A DNA stretch of 64,000 nucleotides from Dyadobacter chenhuakuii (GTDB lineage: Bacteria > Bacteroidota > Bacteroidia > Cytophagales > Spirosomataceae): positions 4,956,501-5,020,500 of the forward strand of contig NZ_CP098805.1 in NCBI RefSeq assembly GCF_023821985.2, read 5' to 3'. Both the position numbers and the translations under genes were made by a program. The notes beneath the pieces were generated by a model. The model was not told where the DNA came from. It ran no database searches and was given only the letters and a program-made list of their open reading frames with translations. This document shows, piece by piece, positions 53,339-62,449 of this stretch. Every line of letters starts with the position of its first letter. The stretch's first letter is position 1.

Positions 53339-54415
53339 ATGAAAAGGCTTTTAATAATAATCGCATTCTTAGCCAATGTGCTCATCATAAGCACTTCCGG
53401 AACATTGTCGGCTGCATCCGGCCACGATTTGGAAGGTCATACAAAAGACGAGAAACTTGCCAAAGAAATGGCGACTGTTGTCACGGCATTTCTCAAATCA
53501 CTTTCTGCCGACCAGCTTTCAGAAACCAAGCTTCCTTACGACGATCCTGCCCGTTTCGACTGGAATTTTACGCCCCGCAAGCGAAAAGGGATTACTTTCA
53601 AGACCATGAGTGAATCGCAGCGTAAGTCGGCCATGGATATGATCAGGCTTGTTTTGAGCCAGGAAGGTTATACCAAAGCCGAGCAGATCATTGACCTGGA
53701 AAACGTGCTCAGGGTTGTTGAAACACGCCCTGCTAACGACACTTACCGCGATCCCGAAAACTTTGCATTCCTCGTTTTTGGCGAGCCGGGAAGCGATCCC
53801 TGGGGTTGGCGGGTGGAAGGCCATCATTTATCGCTGCACTTCTCATCCATCAAAGGTGAAATTGCTTACACACCGAGTTTTATGGGCAGTAATCCGGGTA
53901 ACGTCATGGCCAATGTTCCTCAAAAGGGCCTGCGGATCCTGAAAAATGAAGAAGATTCAGCATTTGAACTATTACACTTATTGAATGAAAAGCAGCTAGA
54001 AAAAGCCGTTATAGGAAACCCCGCACCCAACGAAATGTTCACTTCCAATTCCAGGAAGGCATCTTTGGAGAAAATGCAAGGCATCCCGATGGGAGAAATG
54101 ATCGCTACGCAGAAAGCAGCATTCAAAAAACTCATCATGTCATATTTGCAGCGTTACCACGTAACATTAAAAAACCAGCAATGGGCCGAGCTGGAAAAAA
54201 CCGGCCTCGACAAAATACATTTCGCCTGGATGGGCGATCAGAAAAACATCATCGGATCAGGCCAGGGCCACTATTACCGAATCCACGGCCCCACCTTCCT
54301 CATCGAATTTGACAACACCCAAAACAGCGGCAACCACATTCATTCGGTGGTAAGGGATTTGGTAAATGATTTTGGGGAAGATATGTTGCGGAGGCATTAT
54401 GAGAAGGCGCATTAA
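53339..54415 (+). CDS. DUF3500-family exported protein
   Basis: 358 residues with an N-terminal signal peptide (about 1-27, ending TLSAA). DUF3500 features include RFDWNFTPRKRKG, EPGSDPWGWRVEGHHLSLHF and the C-terminal HFAWMGDQ, HYYRIHGPTFLIEFDN and NHIHSVVRDL. The many conserved His, Trp and Arg suggest a periplasmic enzyme or binding protein, but the family has no established function. It ends 8 bases before the pseudouridine synthase start. Confidence 0.9.
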   Translation: MKRLLIIIAFLANVLIISTSGTLSAASGHDLEGHTKDEKLAKEMATVVTAFLKSLSADQLSETKLPYDDPARFDWNFTPRKRKGITFKTMSESQRKSAMDMIRLVLSQEGYTKAEQIIDLENVLRVVETRPANDTYRDPENFAFLVFGEPGSDPWGWRVEGHHLSLHFSSIKGEIAYTPSFMGSNPGNVMANVPQKGLRILKNEEDSAFELLHLLNEKQLEKAVIGNPAPNEMFTSNSRKASLEKMQGIPMGEMIATQKAAFKKLIMSYLQRYHVTLKNQQWAELEKTGLDKIHFAWMGDQKNIIGSGQGHYYRIHGPTFLIEFDNTQNSGNHIHSVVRDLVNDFGEDMLRRHYEKAH

Positions 54416-54423
54416 CTTTGTGT

Positions 54424-55038
54424 ATGATAACAACCCACACCCACCACCATTACTACATTATCAACAAGCCCCCCAATATGGTTTCACAGTTTGTGAGTCC
54501 GGATGATGTGGGGTTGCTGGGGGATCTGGCGTTTGAATTTCCGGAAGGGATTCATGCGATTGGACGGTTGGATGGACATTCTGAGGGGCTTTTGATCCTT
54601 ACCACGAATAAGAGAGTAACCAATCTGCTGTTTCAGGGAGAGGTTCCGCATAAGCGCACTTACTGGGTGAATGTGGGGCATCACGTCAGTGAGGAAACGC
54701 TGCATAAACTCAGGACGGGCATTGGAATACGGATAAAAGGCGACGTTGAATATGTGACGTCACCTTGCGAAGTTGAGATCATTCCCAGGCCTGAGATATT
54801 AGTGCCACATGCGAGTGAAAGCTGGGAAGGCGTGCCCAACACCTGGCTCAAAATCACATTGACAGAGGGGAAATATCATCAGATCCGTAAAATGGTGCGG
54901 ACCGCTGGTCACCGCTGCAAACGACTTATCCGGGTCAGTATAGAGGATCTGGAATTGGGAGACCTTGCTGCCGGTGGTGTAAAAGAAATTGAGGAAAGCG
55001 AATTTTTTAGGTTATTGAAGATCGATAACTGGCAATAA
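54424..55038 (+). CDS. Pseudouridine synthase, RluE/RsuA family
   Basis: 204 residues from ATG 54424. The catalytic motif is GRLDGHSEGLLILT (Asp about residue 45), with INKPPNMVSQF before and KITLTEGKYHQIRKMV after. It lacks the S4 RNA-binding domain, as RluE does. It makes a single pseudouridine in 23S rRNA, or less likely in 16S rRNA. The His-rich start (THTHHHYY) is unusual but lies outside the catalytic core. YccF follows 16 bases downstream. Confidence 0.92.
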   Translation: MITTHTHHHYYIINKPPNMVSQFVSPDDVGLLGDLAFEFPEGIHAIGRLDGHSEGLLILTTNKRVTNLLFQGEVPHKRTYWVNVGHHVSEETLHKLRTGIGIRIKGDVEYVTSPCEVEIIPRPEILVPHASESWEGVPNTWLKITLTEGKYHQIRKMVRTAGHRCKRLIRVSIEDLELGDLAAGGVKEIEESEFFRLLKIDNWQ

Positions 55039-55054
55039 CGAAAACAACCCCGAC

Positions 55055-55423
55055 ATGAACTTAATAGGCAACATCATCTGGCTCATCTTTGGCGGATTCA
55101 TCGTCTTTCTGGAATATATGATTGCCGGGCTGGCGCTCTGCCTGACCATCATCGGCATTCCGTTTGGTATACAATGCTTTAAAATAGGTCTTCTGACGCT
55201 ATTTCCTTTCGGGCAGCAGGTTAGGGAGGTTCCGGGGAACACCGGCTGTTTATCCACGATCTTCAACATTCTCTGGATTGTGCTGGGCGGCATCTGGATT
55301 GCGCTTACGCATCTTATTTTTGGTGTGATCCTTGCCATAACGATTATCGGTCTGCCCTTTGCGCGCCAACATTTTAAGCTGATGAGCTTGTCCTTCACGC
55401 CGTTTGGCAAAGAAATTTACTAG
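55055..55423 (+). CDS. yccF: YccF-domain inner membrane protein
   Basis: 122 residues made of two repeats of the YccF domain, each a membrane helix pair: IIWLIFGGFIVFLEYMIAG...IIGIPFGIQCFK and ILWIVLGGIWIALTHLIFG...IIGLPFARQHFK. The domain motif IGxPFxxQxFK occurs twice, as in the family. It is a small inner membrane protein of unknown function. It lies between the pseudouridine synthase and the oxidoreductase on the same strand, possibly one transcript. Confidence 0.92.
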   Translation: MNLIGNIIWLIFGGFIVFLEYMIAGLALCLTIIGIPFGIQCFKIGLLTLFPFGQQVREVPGNTGCLSTIFNILWIVLGGIWIALTHLIFGVILAITIIGLPFARQHFKLMSLSFTPFGKEIY

Positions 55424-55450
55424 TCATTATTTCATTTGACTGTAAAAAAC

Positions 55451-56440
55451 ATGAAAGCCATTATAATCTCGCAGCCCGGCGGCCCGGAAGTGCTTCAAAT
55501 AGAGGAACGGCCAATGCCTCAACCGGCTGCTAACCAAGTCCTGATCAAGGTTTATGCGGCAGGGATCAACCGTCCCGACGTGTTTCAGCGGAAGGGAAAT
55601 TATCCGCCGCCGGCATGGGCGCCACAGGATATTCCGGGACTGGAAGTTGCTGGAATTATTGAGCAGGTTGGGCATGATGTTGCTGATTGGAAAAAAGGCG
55701 ATGCCGTTTGTGCATTGCTGCCAGGAGGCGGTTATGCGGATTATGCGGTTGCGCAAGCAGGCCACTGTCTGCCTGTTCCCGGCGGCTTCGATTTCGTGCA
55801 GGCGGCTTCCCTTCCGGAAACGGTTTTTACGGTTTGGCACAATGCATTTCAAAGGGGCGGTTTAAAAAGCGGCGACAATTTCCTGGTTCATGGTGGCACA
55901 AGCGGAATCGGGATTACGGCCATTCAGCTTGCAAAAGCCTGGGGCGCAAAGGTTTTTGCGACGGCTGGCTCGGAGGAAAAATGCAGTGCTTGCGTTACGC
56001 TGGGTGCGGATATTTGTATTAACTACAAAACCGATGATTTTGAAGAAAAGCTGAAAAATGAAGGCATAGACGTCATTCTGGATATGGTAGGCGGTGATTA
56101 TATTCCTAAAAATATCCGGTTACTGCGGGAAGATGGGCGGCTTGTTTTTATCAACACCATGAAAGGCGGCAAGCTCGAAGGCACCGAAGTAGATTTCGGC
56201 ATGATCATGAAAAAGCGCCTGACAATCACCGGCAGCACGCTACGCAATAGAAGCGATGAATTCAAAACGGCACTTGCGAAGGAAATAAGGGCGAATGTTT
56301 GGCCGATTATAGAAAGCGGAGATTTCAAAACCGTTATAGCAGCTCAATTTCCATTAAACGAAGCCTCAAAAGCACAGGCATTAATGGAAACGAGCGGGCA
56401 TATCGGGAAAATTGTCCTGGTTAATGATTGGGAGTCGTAA
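55451..56440 (+). CDS. NAD(P)H-quinone oxidoreductase, PIG3 type
   Basis: 329 residues from ATG 55451 (TTG 55436 is a weaker start). It is a zinc-free medium-chain dehydrogenase: GroES-like half with AAGINRPDVFQRKGNYPPP, then the Rossmann motif HGGTSGIGITAIQLAKAWGAKV (about residues 142-163). Members reduce quinones or other electrophiles with NADPH. Its last 20 bases overlap the convergent hydrolase gene. Confidence 0.93.
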   Translation: MKAIIISQPGGPEVLQIEERPMPQPAANQVLIKVYAAGINRPDVFQRKGNYPPPAWAPQDIPGLEVAGIIEQVGHDVADWKKGDAVCALLPGGGYADYAVAQAGHCLPVPGGFDFVQAASLPETVFTVWHNAFQRGGLKSGDNFLVHGGTSGIGITAIQLAKAWGAKVFATAGSEEKCSACVTLGADICINYKTDDFEEKLKNEGIDVILDMVGGDYIPKNIRLLREDGRLVFINTMKGGKLEGTEVDFGMIMKKRLTITGSTLRNRSDEFKTALAKEIRANVWPIIESGDFKTVIAAQFPLNEASKAQALMETSGHIGKIVLVNDWES

Positions 56441-57092
56441 CCCAGTTGTCGCTTAATTTCTTATTCAAAATATCTGAAATCTGTTTTGCCTGCGCGTATA
56501 CCATCAAATGTCCGGCGCCATCGATTGACACATCGGGTTTCACCATTTTTATCGGGATCAATTTATCGGCGGTGCCGTGAATGTGATACAGGTTTTCCAG
56601 ATTGTCCTGTCTTTTCCAGCTGCCCATTCTTACCAAAGCCCATTTTAAAAAACGGCTGTCGGTGTCGTGTAAAATGGATTTCAGCAGCGATTTCAGCTCG
56701 GGTGTATCCGCACCGAAAAATTTATAGGTAAATGTATTGGTTGATTTCAAAAACGGAGCTGCGAATGGGCTTAGTAACAAAAATTTGGTTAACCCCTGAT
56801 AAAATTTTGAAACCGGGACGCCGGTTGGTGTGCTAGAAATGATGACAATCTGCTCTGGATGAACGATATGTGCAAGTTCTGAGGCGACAATCCCGCCAAA
56901 TGATAAGCCTACCAACTGGAAGGGACGGGTTGTGTCAATTTGTGAAACGAGCCTGCCCGCATAATCTGTTATACTTTCCTTTTTTAATGGTTCTATCCAA
57001 TCTATATAATGTACCGCAAAACGGTCGTCCAGTTCCAATTTGCTGAAAACACGTTTATCAGCGCCTAAGCCGCTCAAAAAGTAGAGATTCAT
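56421..57092 (-). CDS. Alpha/beta hydrolase
   Basis: 223 residues from ATG 57092; the frame stays open to 57296 but that part (rich in Asn, Thr and Ser) does not look like the family. Features: LYFLSGLGADKRVF at the start, nucleophile elbow VGLSFGGIVAS, acid in IHGTADKLIP and His in IDGAGHLMV. No signal peptide. The substrate is unknown. It is convergent with the quinone oxidoreductase. Confidence 0.88.
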   Translation of the reverse strand: MNLYFLSGLGADKRVFSKLELDDRFAVHYIDWIEPLKKESITDYAGRLVSQIDTTRPFQLVGLSFGGIVASELAHIVHPEQIVIISSTPTGVPVSKFYQGLTKFLLLSPFAAPFLKSTNTFTYKFFGADTPELKSLLKSILHDTDSRFLKWALVRMGSWKRQDNLENLYHIHGTADKLIPIKMVKPDVSIDGAGHLMVYAQAKQISDILNKKLSDNWVTTPNH

Positions 57093-57350
57093 TTTATCGT
57101 TGTCCGGCGCTGTTGGTCGTTGGTGCGTATTCGCCGTTCCAGCCGATAAAGTATGCTCATTTCCTAAATTTGCTACAAACGATTTTTCTAACGGTCGGTT
57201 CGCACCATTTAACGTAGACTGACCGAAAATTTCGGCGCTCCGAACCGTTAGATAGATGGTCAGGCAAATGTGGGAAATGTTGATATTCGAAAGCATAATC
57301 GATCTTAAAAGCCAAACGAATATACGTAAGGGACTAAGAAAAAGATTGAG

Positions 57351-59363
57351 CTACTTCGCGAAATTGAACCTGAGTCCGCCCATAGCCCATCGCCCCGGCA
57401 TTTTGGATCCCAGCAAGTCGCTGTACCGAACGTCGAATGCATTATCGGCCTGCACAAATACGGCCAGACTGCGGTTCAGGAAAGCATATTCAGCCTTAGC
57501 ATTGAGTAAAAAATAATCTTTCGAAATGTTCGCCTCAATGGCCGAAGCCGCCCGTTCTGCCCTATTTTTATACAAACCATTCACACTGAACGAAAACGCG
57601 GAAATCTGGTAAATCGCAGAAAAGTTACCCAGGAATTTGGCGTGTGACGAGACGTAGAATGAGGGCTCAACATTGCTGCTTTCGCTGTTCAGCCAGGTTA
57701 ACCCTGCATTGAAAATGACTTTTTGATTGGCAGAAATTGTATTGAATGTTTGAAAATCAAGTTCAAAGCCGGTTGTGTTCACTTCCGCAATGTTCAATGC
57801 AAGTCCAAAAGTCCCGGTGGGTGAAAGGTTGTCTTTGCGCGGCATCTGGGCATACGGCGTTGAAACATAATCGATCAGGTCGTTTTGGAGCCTTTGGAAA
57901 AATGTGCCTGAAATTTTCAGCTGATTGGTGCTGCTATTAGTCAAAAACCAATCGGCGCCCGCTTCATAACTGAATGATCTTTCCGCTTTTAATGCAGGAT
58001 TGCCCACATTTCCGCCCGTTACCAATGCTTTTTGAAAGTTATTAAACCGCTCTGTAAAATCGGCATCCCGGATCGTTTTGCCTGCGCTTCCGCGTATTTG
58101 CCAGTTTTCTTTTCTGTAAGATAAATTAATCTGCGGCACCACTTCCGAACCAATGCTTTCCCGCCAATCCAATCTGACAGAAGGCGTTACAGTGAAATCG
58201 GAACCGATATTTTGTACCAAAGAAATAAATGGTGCGAGCTGGCTCAGCGAATGATCGCCACGGTCATTGGAGGCAATGTTGCGGTTCTGGTAATTGAGTC
58301 CGGCGATCAGGTTCGTGCTTTGGGTAAATGTTTGCTGCCAGGTCAGCAAGCCCTGCCACAGTTGTGATTTGCTGTCATTCGCAATGGAATGCGGGTTAAA
58401 CATATACTGATCCCTTACAAATTTATAGCCTCCATCGAGCGTGATGGCCGTTTTAGCTTTCCTATAACCGATTTTAATCTGATTCCAGGAAGTTTTTACC
58501 TTCTCACTGGCCGTGTCGGATTTTAAAGCTGTGTAGAAATTCTGAGCAGCGAAATCCCGGTGATCATAGGAACTTCTCACGGCCACATTCAAGTTCGGGG
58601 AAAGTGCGTAGTTCAGGGATAGGGATGCGGTGTTGTTATGAAAGTATCCTTTTATGCCACGCTGCTGAACGCCTGAGGCATTATTTGATAAAAAACCACC
58701 TGAAACCGCCAGTTTATTTCTTTGAACGAATGCGCCGACATTTGCATTTCTTAACCCATATTCTCCACCCGTCAATGCTGCATTAATGCTCGTTTTTGTT
58801 GTTTCAGCAGCATTTTCAGCACCATTACCTGACTGTAACCGTGCTGCAAATGTTTTGGAAATAACATGGATCACACCGCCCACCGCATCGGAGCCATAAA
58901 TAGCCGAAGATGCGCCTTTCAAAACTTCAATCCGTTCAATTTCAGCAGGAGAAATTGGGATATAAGCATTGAAATGGCCGGTGTTGGGATCATTCAATCG
59001 TAAACCATCCAGAATGATCAGGACTTGCTGAAACGTTCCACCGCGTAGCACAATGTCACTCTGCGAACCCATCGGCCCGCGTGCCTGAATTTCCACGCCC
59101 GGCACATAACGCAGCAGATCATCGATGCTGTGCACGGGCAGGTTTTGGAAATACTCCCCTTTAATAACAGCAATGTTACGGCCGGTTTGCGAAGCGCGCT
59201 TTTCAACAAGAGAGGAAGTGACAGTAACCGGGTCAAGCGAAATATCCTGCGCATAAAGCGGATGCAAAATGCCTAATAAACTAATAAGTCCAAGGCTTGT
59301 AAAAACAAAAATTGCCGGGCTTTTCAAAGCCCGGATCAGAAGAGAAAGGATAGTTGTCATCAT
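57351..59363 (-). CDS. TonB-dependent outer membrane receptor, BtuB-like
   Basis: 670 residues from ATG 59363, chosen for the signal peptide ending LYAQ; the frame extends to 59426. A TonB box-like DPVTVTSS follows, then the plug (about 45-170: IDDLLRYVPGVEIQARGP, VLIILDGLRLNDPNTG, IEVLKGASSAIYGSDAVGGVI) and a 22-strand barrel ending in NFAK. Without the SusC extras it is a classical receptor for cobalamin, siderophore or a similar cofactor-sized ligand. A -7 box TATATTTG lies 18 bases upstream. It is divergent from a MocR-family regulator whose start is 80 bases away, which suggests control by that regulator. Confidence 0.93.
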   Translation of the reverse strand: MMTTILSLLIRALKSPAIFVFTSLGLISLLGILHPLYAQDISLDPVTVTSSLVEKRASQTGRNIAVIKGEYFQNLPVHSIDDLLRYVPGVEIQARGPMGSQSDIVLRGGTFQQVLIILDGLRLNDPNTGHFNAYIPISPAEIERIEVLKGASSAIYGSDAVGGVIHVISKTFAARLQSGNGAENAAETTKTSINAALTGGEYGLRNANVGAFVQRNKLAVSGGFLSNNASGVQQRGIKGYFHNNTASLSLNYALSPNLNVAVRSSYDHRDFAAQNFYTALKSDTASEKVKTSWNQIKIGYRKAKTAITLDGGYKFVRDQYMFNPHSIANDSKSQLWQGLLTWQQTFTQSTNLIAGLNYQNRNIASNDRGDHSLSQLAPFISLVQNIGSDFTVTPSVRLDWRESIGSEVVPQINLSYRKENWQIRGSAGKTIRDADFTERFNNFQKALVTGGNVGNPALKAERSFSYEAGADWFLTNSSTNQLKISGTFFQRLQNDLIDYVSTPYAQMPRKDNLSPTGTFGLALNIAEVNTTGFELDFQTFNTISANQKVIFNAGLTWLNSESSNVEPSFYVSSHAKFLGNFSAIYQISAFSFSVNGLYKNRAERAASAIEANISKDYFLLNAKAEYAFLNRSLAVFVQADNAFDVRYSDLLGSKMPGRWAMGGLRFNFAK

Positions 59364-59380
59364 GGCTGAGATATCAGAAT

Positions 59381-59388
59381 CAAATATA
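59381..59388 (-). promoter_or_regulatory. Candidate -7 element of the TonB receptor promoter
   Basis: Minus-strand TATATTTG is a perfect TAnnTTTG and supports the short start at 59363. A TTTG lies upstream but too close for a -33 element. Confidence 0.35.
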
Positions 59389-59443
59389 TTTTTTACAAAC
59401 TTACTATCTTGCCGGACTGTTAACATGCTCCGGTTTTAAGTTT

Positions 59444-60925
59444 ATGAGTAGTCCGGTTGAAATCCCATTCCAAAGTATTGTGACCATTGACCGGCAAAAT
59501 GAGACGCCGGTTTATCTCCAAATTTCGCGTCAGATGATCAATGCGATCCAGCGCGGCGTGCTTTATACAGGTGCCAGATTGCCCGGAACACGGTCATTGG
59601 CTGAGATCTTATCGGTTCATAGAAAAACCGTGGTGGCCGCTTATAATGAACTCGATGCGCAGGGGTGGATCGAACTTCGGCCGAACAAGGGGACATTCGT
59701 CACCCAAAAATCACCTGCAATTGCTGATAGTCCGGCGTCTTTTAATGCTGATTATCTTGTCAAATATCCTCAAAAAACGGGTTTTGCATTTGAAGAAAGC
59801 ATGCTGCTGGACAGGCCGGTTTCCGTTTCCAAAGCCGAGCTGGAATTCACCGACGGTCTTCCCGACGTGCGCCTGGCTCCCATGGACAAGCTGGCAAAAG
59901 CCTATTCCAGCGTTTTAAGGCGAAATAATAACCGCAAATTGCTCGGTTACTCGCATGTGGAAGGCAATGCGTTTTTCAGGACGAAACTGGCTGATTACCT
60001 GAATAATACGCGCGGCTTGCATATTGGCAAAGAGAACATTATCACCACGCGAGGCATTCAAATGGGCATTTACCTGGCCTCCATGCTGCTCCTCAAAAAA
60101 GGCGATCACGTGGTGGTGGGTAACCTGAGTTACTATACTGCGAATATGATTTTCCAACAGGCCGGGGCCAACATTATTTCGGTTCTGGTGGATGAGCATG
60201 GCATATCGGTGGAAGCAGTGCGGAAGTTGTGCGAAACAAAACGGATACGGATGCTTTACATCACACCGCATCATCATTATCCCACAACGGTGACGCTGAG
60301 CGCGGAGCGGCGCATGGAATTGCTTAATCTTTCGGTGCAATATGGCTTCATTATCCTGGAAGACGACCATGATTATGATTTTCACTATAATAGCAGTCCG
60401 GTTTTGCCGCTTGCAAGCGCCGATCCGGCGGGAATGGTGGTTTATATCGGCTCATTCTGCAAAGCGCTGGCGCCCGGACTGCGCTCCGGCTACATTGTGG
60501 CGCCGCAAAACCTGATTACGGAACTGGGGAAATTTCGGAGGATCATCGACCGCCAGGGAGATCTGATGATGGAGCAGGCATTGGGTGAACTTTTGGATGA
60601 AGGAGAAATTCAGCGGCATATCAAGAAAGCACAGAAGGTTTATCATCAGCGACGCGATCTTTTGGGAACATTACTGCAAGCAGATTTCCAGGAATATCTC
60701 CATTTTAAAACACCTCCCGGCGGCCTGGCGATCTGGACAGAATGGCGGAAGGATGTTAATCTAATGCGCCTTAGCAAGAACTGTTTGAAACAAAACCTGC
60801 ATTTACCACAGACACTACTCTTCCAAACCGGCCAGCTGAGTGCTATGCGGCTTGGATTTGGGAATCTGGATGAAGGAGAAATCCGGACGGCGGTTGAAAT
60901 CCTGAATTATTCAATTAATTTGTGA
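59444..60925 (+). CDS. MocR-family transcriptional regulator (GntR HTH fused to PLP aminotransferase fold)
   Basis: 493 residues from ATG 59444; the open frame back to 59354 overlaps the divergent gene. The N-terminal GntR winged helix (about 15-85) shows LPGTRSLAEILSVHRKTVVAAYNELDAQGW. The rest is a fold-type I aminotransferase domain with LLGYSHVEGN, DDHDYDFHY and the PLP lysine in GSFCKALAPGLRSGY. MocR proteins such as PdxR and GabR sense PLP or amino-acid aldimines. It most likely controls the TonB receptor gene, as MocR genes usually regulate their divergent neighbour. Inference, not shown. Confidence 0.94.
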   Translation: MSSPVEIPFQSIVTIDRQNETPVYLQISRQMINAIQRGVLYTGARLPGTRSLAEILSVHRKTVVAAYNELDAQGWIELRPNKGTFVTQKSPAIADSPASFNADYLVKYPQKTGFAFEESMLLDRPVSVSKAELEFTDGLPDVRLAPMDKLAKAYSSVLRRNNNRKLLGYSHVEGNAFFRTKLADYLNNTRGLHIGKENIITTRGIQMGIYLASMLLLKKGDHVVVGNLSYYTANMIFQQAGANIISVLVDEHGISVEAVRKLCETKRIRMLYITPHHHYPTTVTLSAERRMELLNLSVQYGFIILEDDHDYDFHYNSSPVLPLASADPAGMVVYIGSFCKALAPGLRSGYIVAPQNLITELGKFRRIIDRQGDLMMEQALGELLDEGEIQRHIKKAQKVYHQRRDLLGTLLQADFQEYLHFKTPPGGLAIWTEWRKDVNLMRLSKNCLKQNLHLPQTLLFQTGQLSAMRLGFGNLDEGEIRTAVEILNYSINL

Positions 60926-60970
60926 TTTAATCATATCCTTCTGGTTTTCACTTTGCTTTCTTCCCAACAT

Positions 60971-62344
60971 ATGAATAAGAGAACCTTTATTAAACTTTCA
61001 TCCGCATTAATGACAGCTCCATTATTTACACCATTAACCGGCTGGGCAAACACCGATAAATTGAAAAACTGGGCAGGGAATTTAGAATACAGCACGCAAA
61101 AGCTGGATCAGGCGAAGAATCTGGCACAGGTTCAGGACATTGTGAAGAAATATCCAAAGCTTAAAGTGCTGGGAACCAAGCATTGCTTCAATAACATTGC
61201 GGACACTAAGGATCAGTTTATTTCCTTGGTAAATGCGGAGGAGCAGATGGTTTTGGATGAAAAAAACAAAACTGTAACCGTGAATTCCGGCATGAAATAC
61301 GGACAATTAAGTCCCTATCTGCATCAAAAAGGGTTTGCGCTGCATAATCTGGCATCCTTGCCGCACATTTCGGTTGCGGGTGCCTGCGCTACGGCCACGC
61401 ACGGTTCCGGGGATAAAAATGGTAGCCTGGCGACTGCGGTTTCGGGAATGGAGATCGTTACAGCGGCGGGTGATGTGATGCAACTGAGCCGTAAAAAGGA
61501 TGGGGAGAAATTCAATGCGGCCGTTGTAAACCTGGGCGCTTTGGGCGTGGTGACGAAAGTGACACTGGATATTGTGCCGACATTCATGATGGGGCAGTTT
61601 GTGTATGAAAACCTGCCTCTGAACCAACTGAAGGATAATTTTGAAAAAATAGAATCGAGCGGATACAGCGTGAGCTTGTTCACAAACTGGCAAAGTAACG
61701 ACATTACGGAGGTTTGGGTTAAGCAAAAAATAGAAGACGGAAAGCCGTTGAAAGCAGAAAAAGAATTCTTCGGCGCGAAACTGGCGACTAAAAACCTGCA
61801 CCCGATCCCAGAACTGTCTGCCGAAAACTGCACCGAGCAAATGGGCGTTTCCGGTCCCTGGTATGAGCGCATGCCGCATTTCAAAATGGGCTTTACTCCC
61901 AGCAGCGGTGTGGAGCTGCAATCAGAATTTTTTGTGCCCAGAAAAAACGCGGTGGATGCGATTATGGCCATTTCCAAGCTGGGAAGCCAGGTCGGGCCGC
62001 ATTTGCTAACTTCTGAAATACGAACTATCGCGGCGGACAATTTCTGGATGAGCCCTTGTTATAAGCAGGATTCTGTGGCGATTCATTTTACGTGGAAGCA
62101 GGAATGGGACGCCGTGAGCAAGCTGCTGCCAGTCATTGAGCGTGAGCTTGCGCCCTACAATGTGCGTCCGCATTGGGGAAAGCTGTTTTCGGTTTCGCCG
62201 GATCTGCTTGCAAAGCGTTATGTGAAAATGGAAGAATTCAAGGAGCTGGCCCAGGAAATGGATCCGAAAGGGAAATTCAGGAATGACTTTCTGAACCTCA
62301 ATATTTTCAGAGTTCGAAAAATTAATAGGCCTTTCGGTGAATGA
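60971..62344 (+). CDS. FAD-linked oxidase, alditol/aldonolactone oxidase family
   Basis: 457 residues from ATG 60971 (TTG 60953 is less likely). The N-terminus (NKRTFIKLSSALMTAP) resembles a Tat or Sec signal, so it is probably exported. The FAD-binding PCMH domain has VLGTKHCFNNIAD, where His is the usual covalent FAD site but the next residue is Cys instead of Ser, and VAGACATATHGSG. The C-terminal domain ends with RPHWGKLF and DPKGKFRNDF. Family members oxidise sugar alcohols or sugar lactones with oxygen or a dye. The gene follows the MocR gene by 45 bases. Confidence 0.9.
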   Translation: MNKRTFIKLSSALMTAPLFTPLTGWANTDKLKNWAGNLEYSTQKLDQAKNLAQVQDIVKKYPKLKVLGTKHCFNNIADTKDQFISLVNAEEQMVLDEKNKTVTVNSGMKYGQLSPYLHQKGFALHNLASLPHISVAGACATATHGSGDKNGSLATAVSGMEIVTAAGDVMQLSRKKDGEKFNAAVVNLGALGVVTKVTLDIVPTFMMGQFVYENLPLNQLKDNFEKIESSGYSVSLFTNWQSNDITEVWVKQKIEDGKPLKAEKEFFGAKLATKNLHPIPELSAENCTEQMGVSGPWYERMPHFKMGFTPSSGVELQSEFFVPRKNAVDAIMAISKLGSQVGPHLLTSEIRTIAADNFWMSPCYKQDSVAIHFTWKQEWDAVSKLLPVIERELAPYNVRPHWGKLFSVSPDLLAKRYVKMEEFKELAQEMDPKGKFRNDFLNLNIFRVRKINRPFGE

Positions 62345-62449
62345 TTACGGCCCTTTATTTTGTTCTCTAATAGTCCGCTATGAATATTTTATGCTGACCA
62401 ACATTCGTTGTGTAAGCGTGGATCAACACCTTGTAAACCAAATAAAATA

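Noticed and set aside
61307..62040. Two long minus-strand open frames
   Set aside because: Antisense to the flavin oxidase gene, whose motifs are intact.
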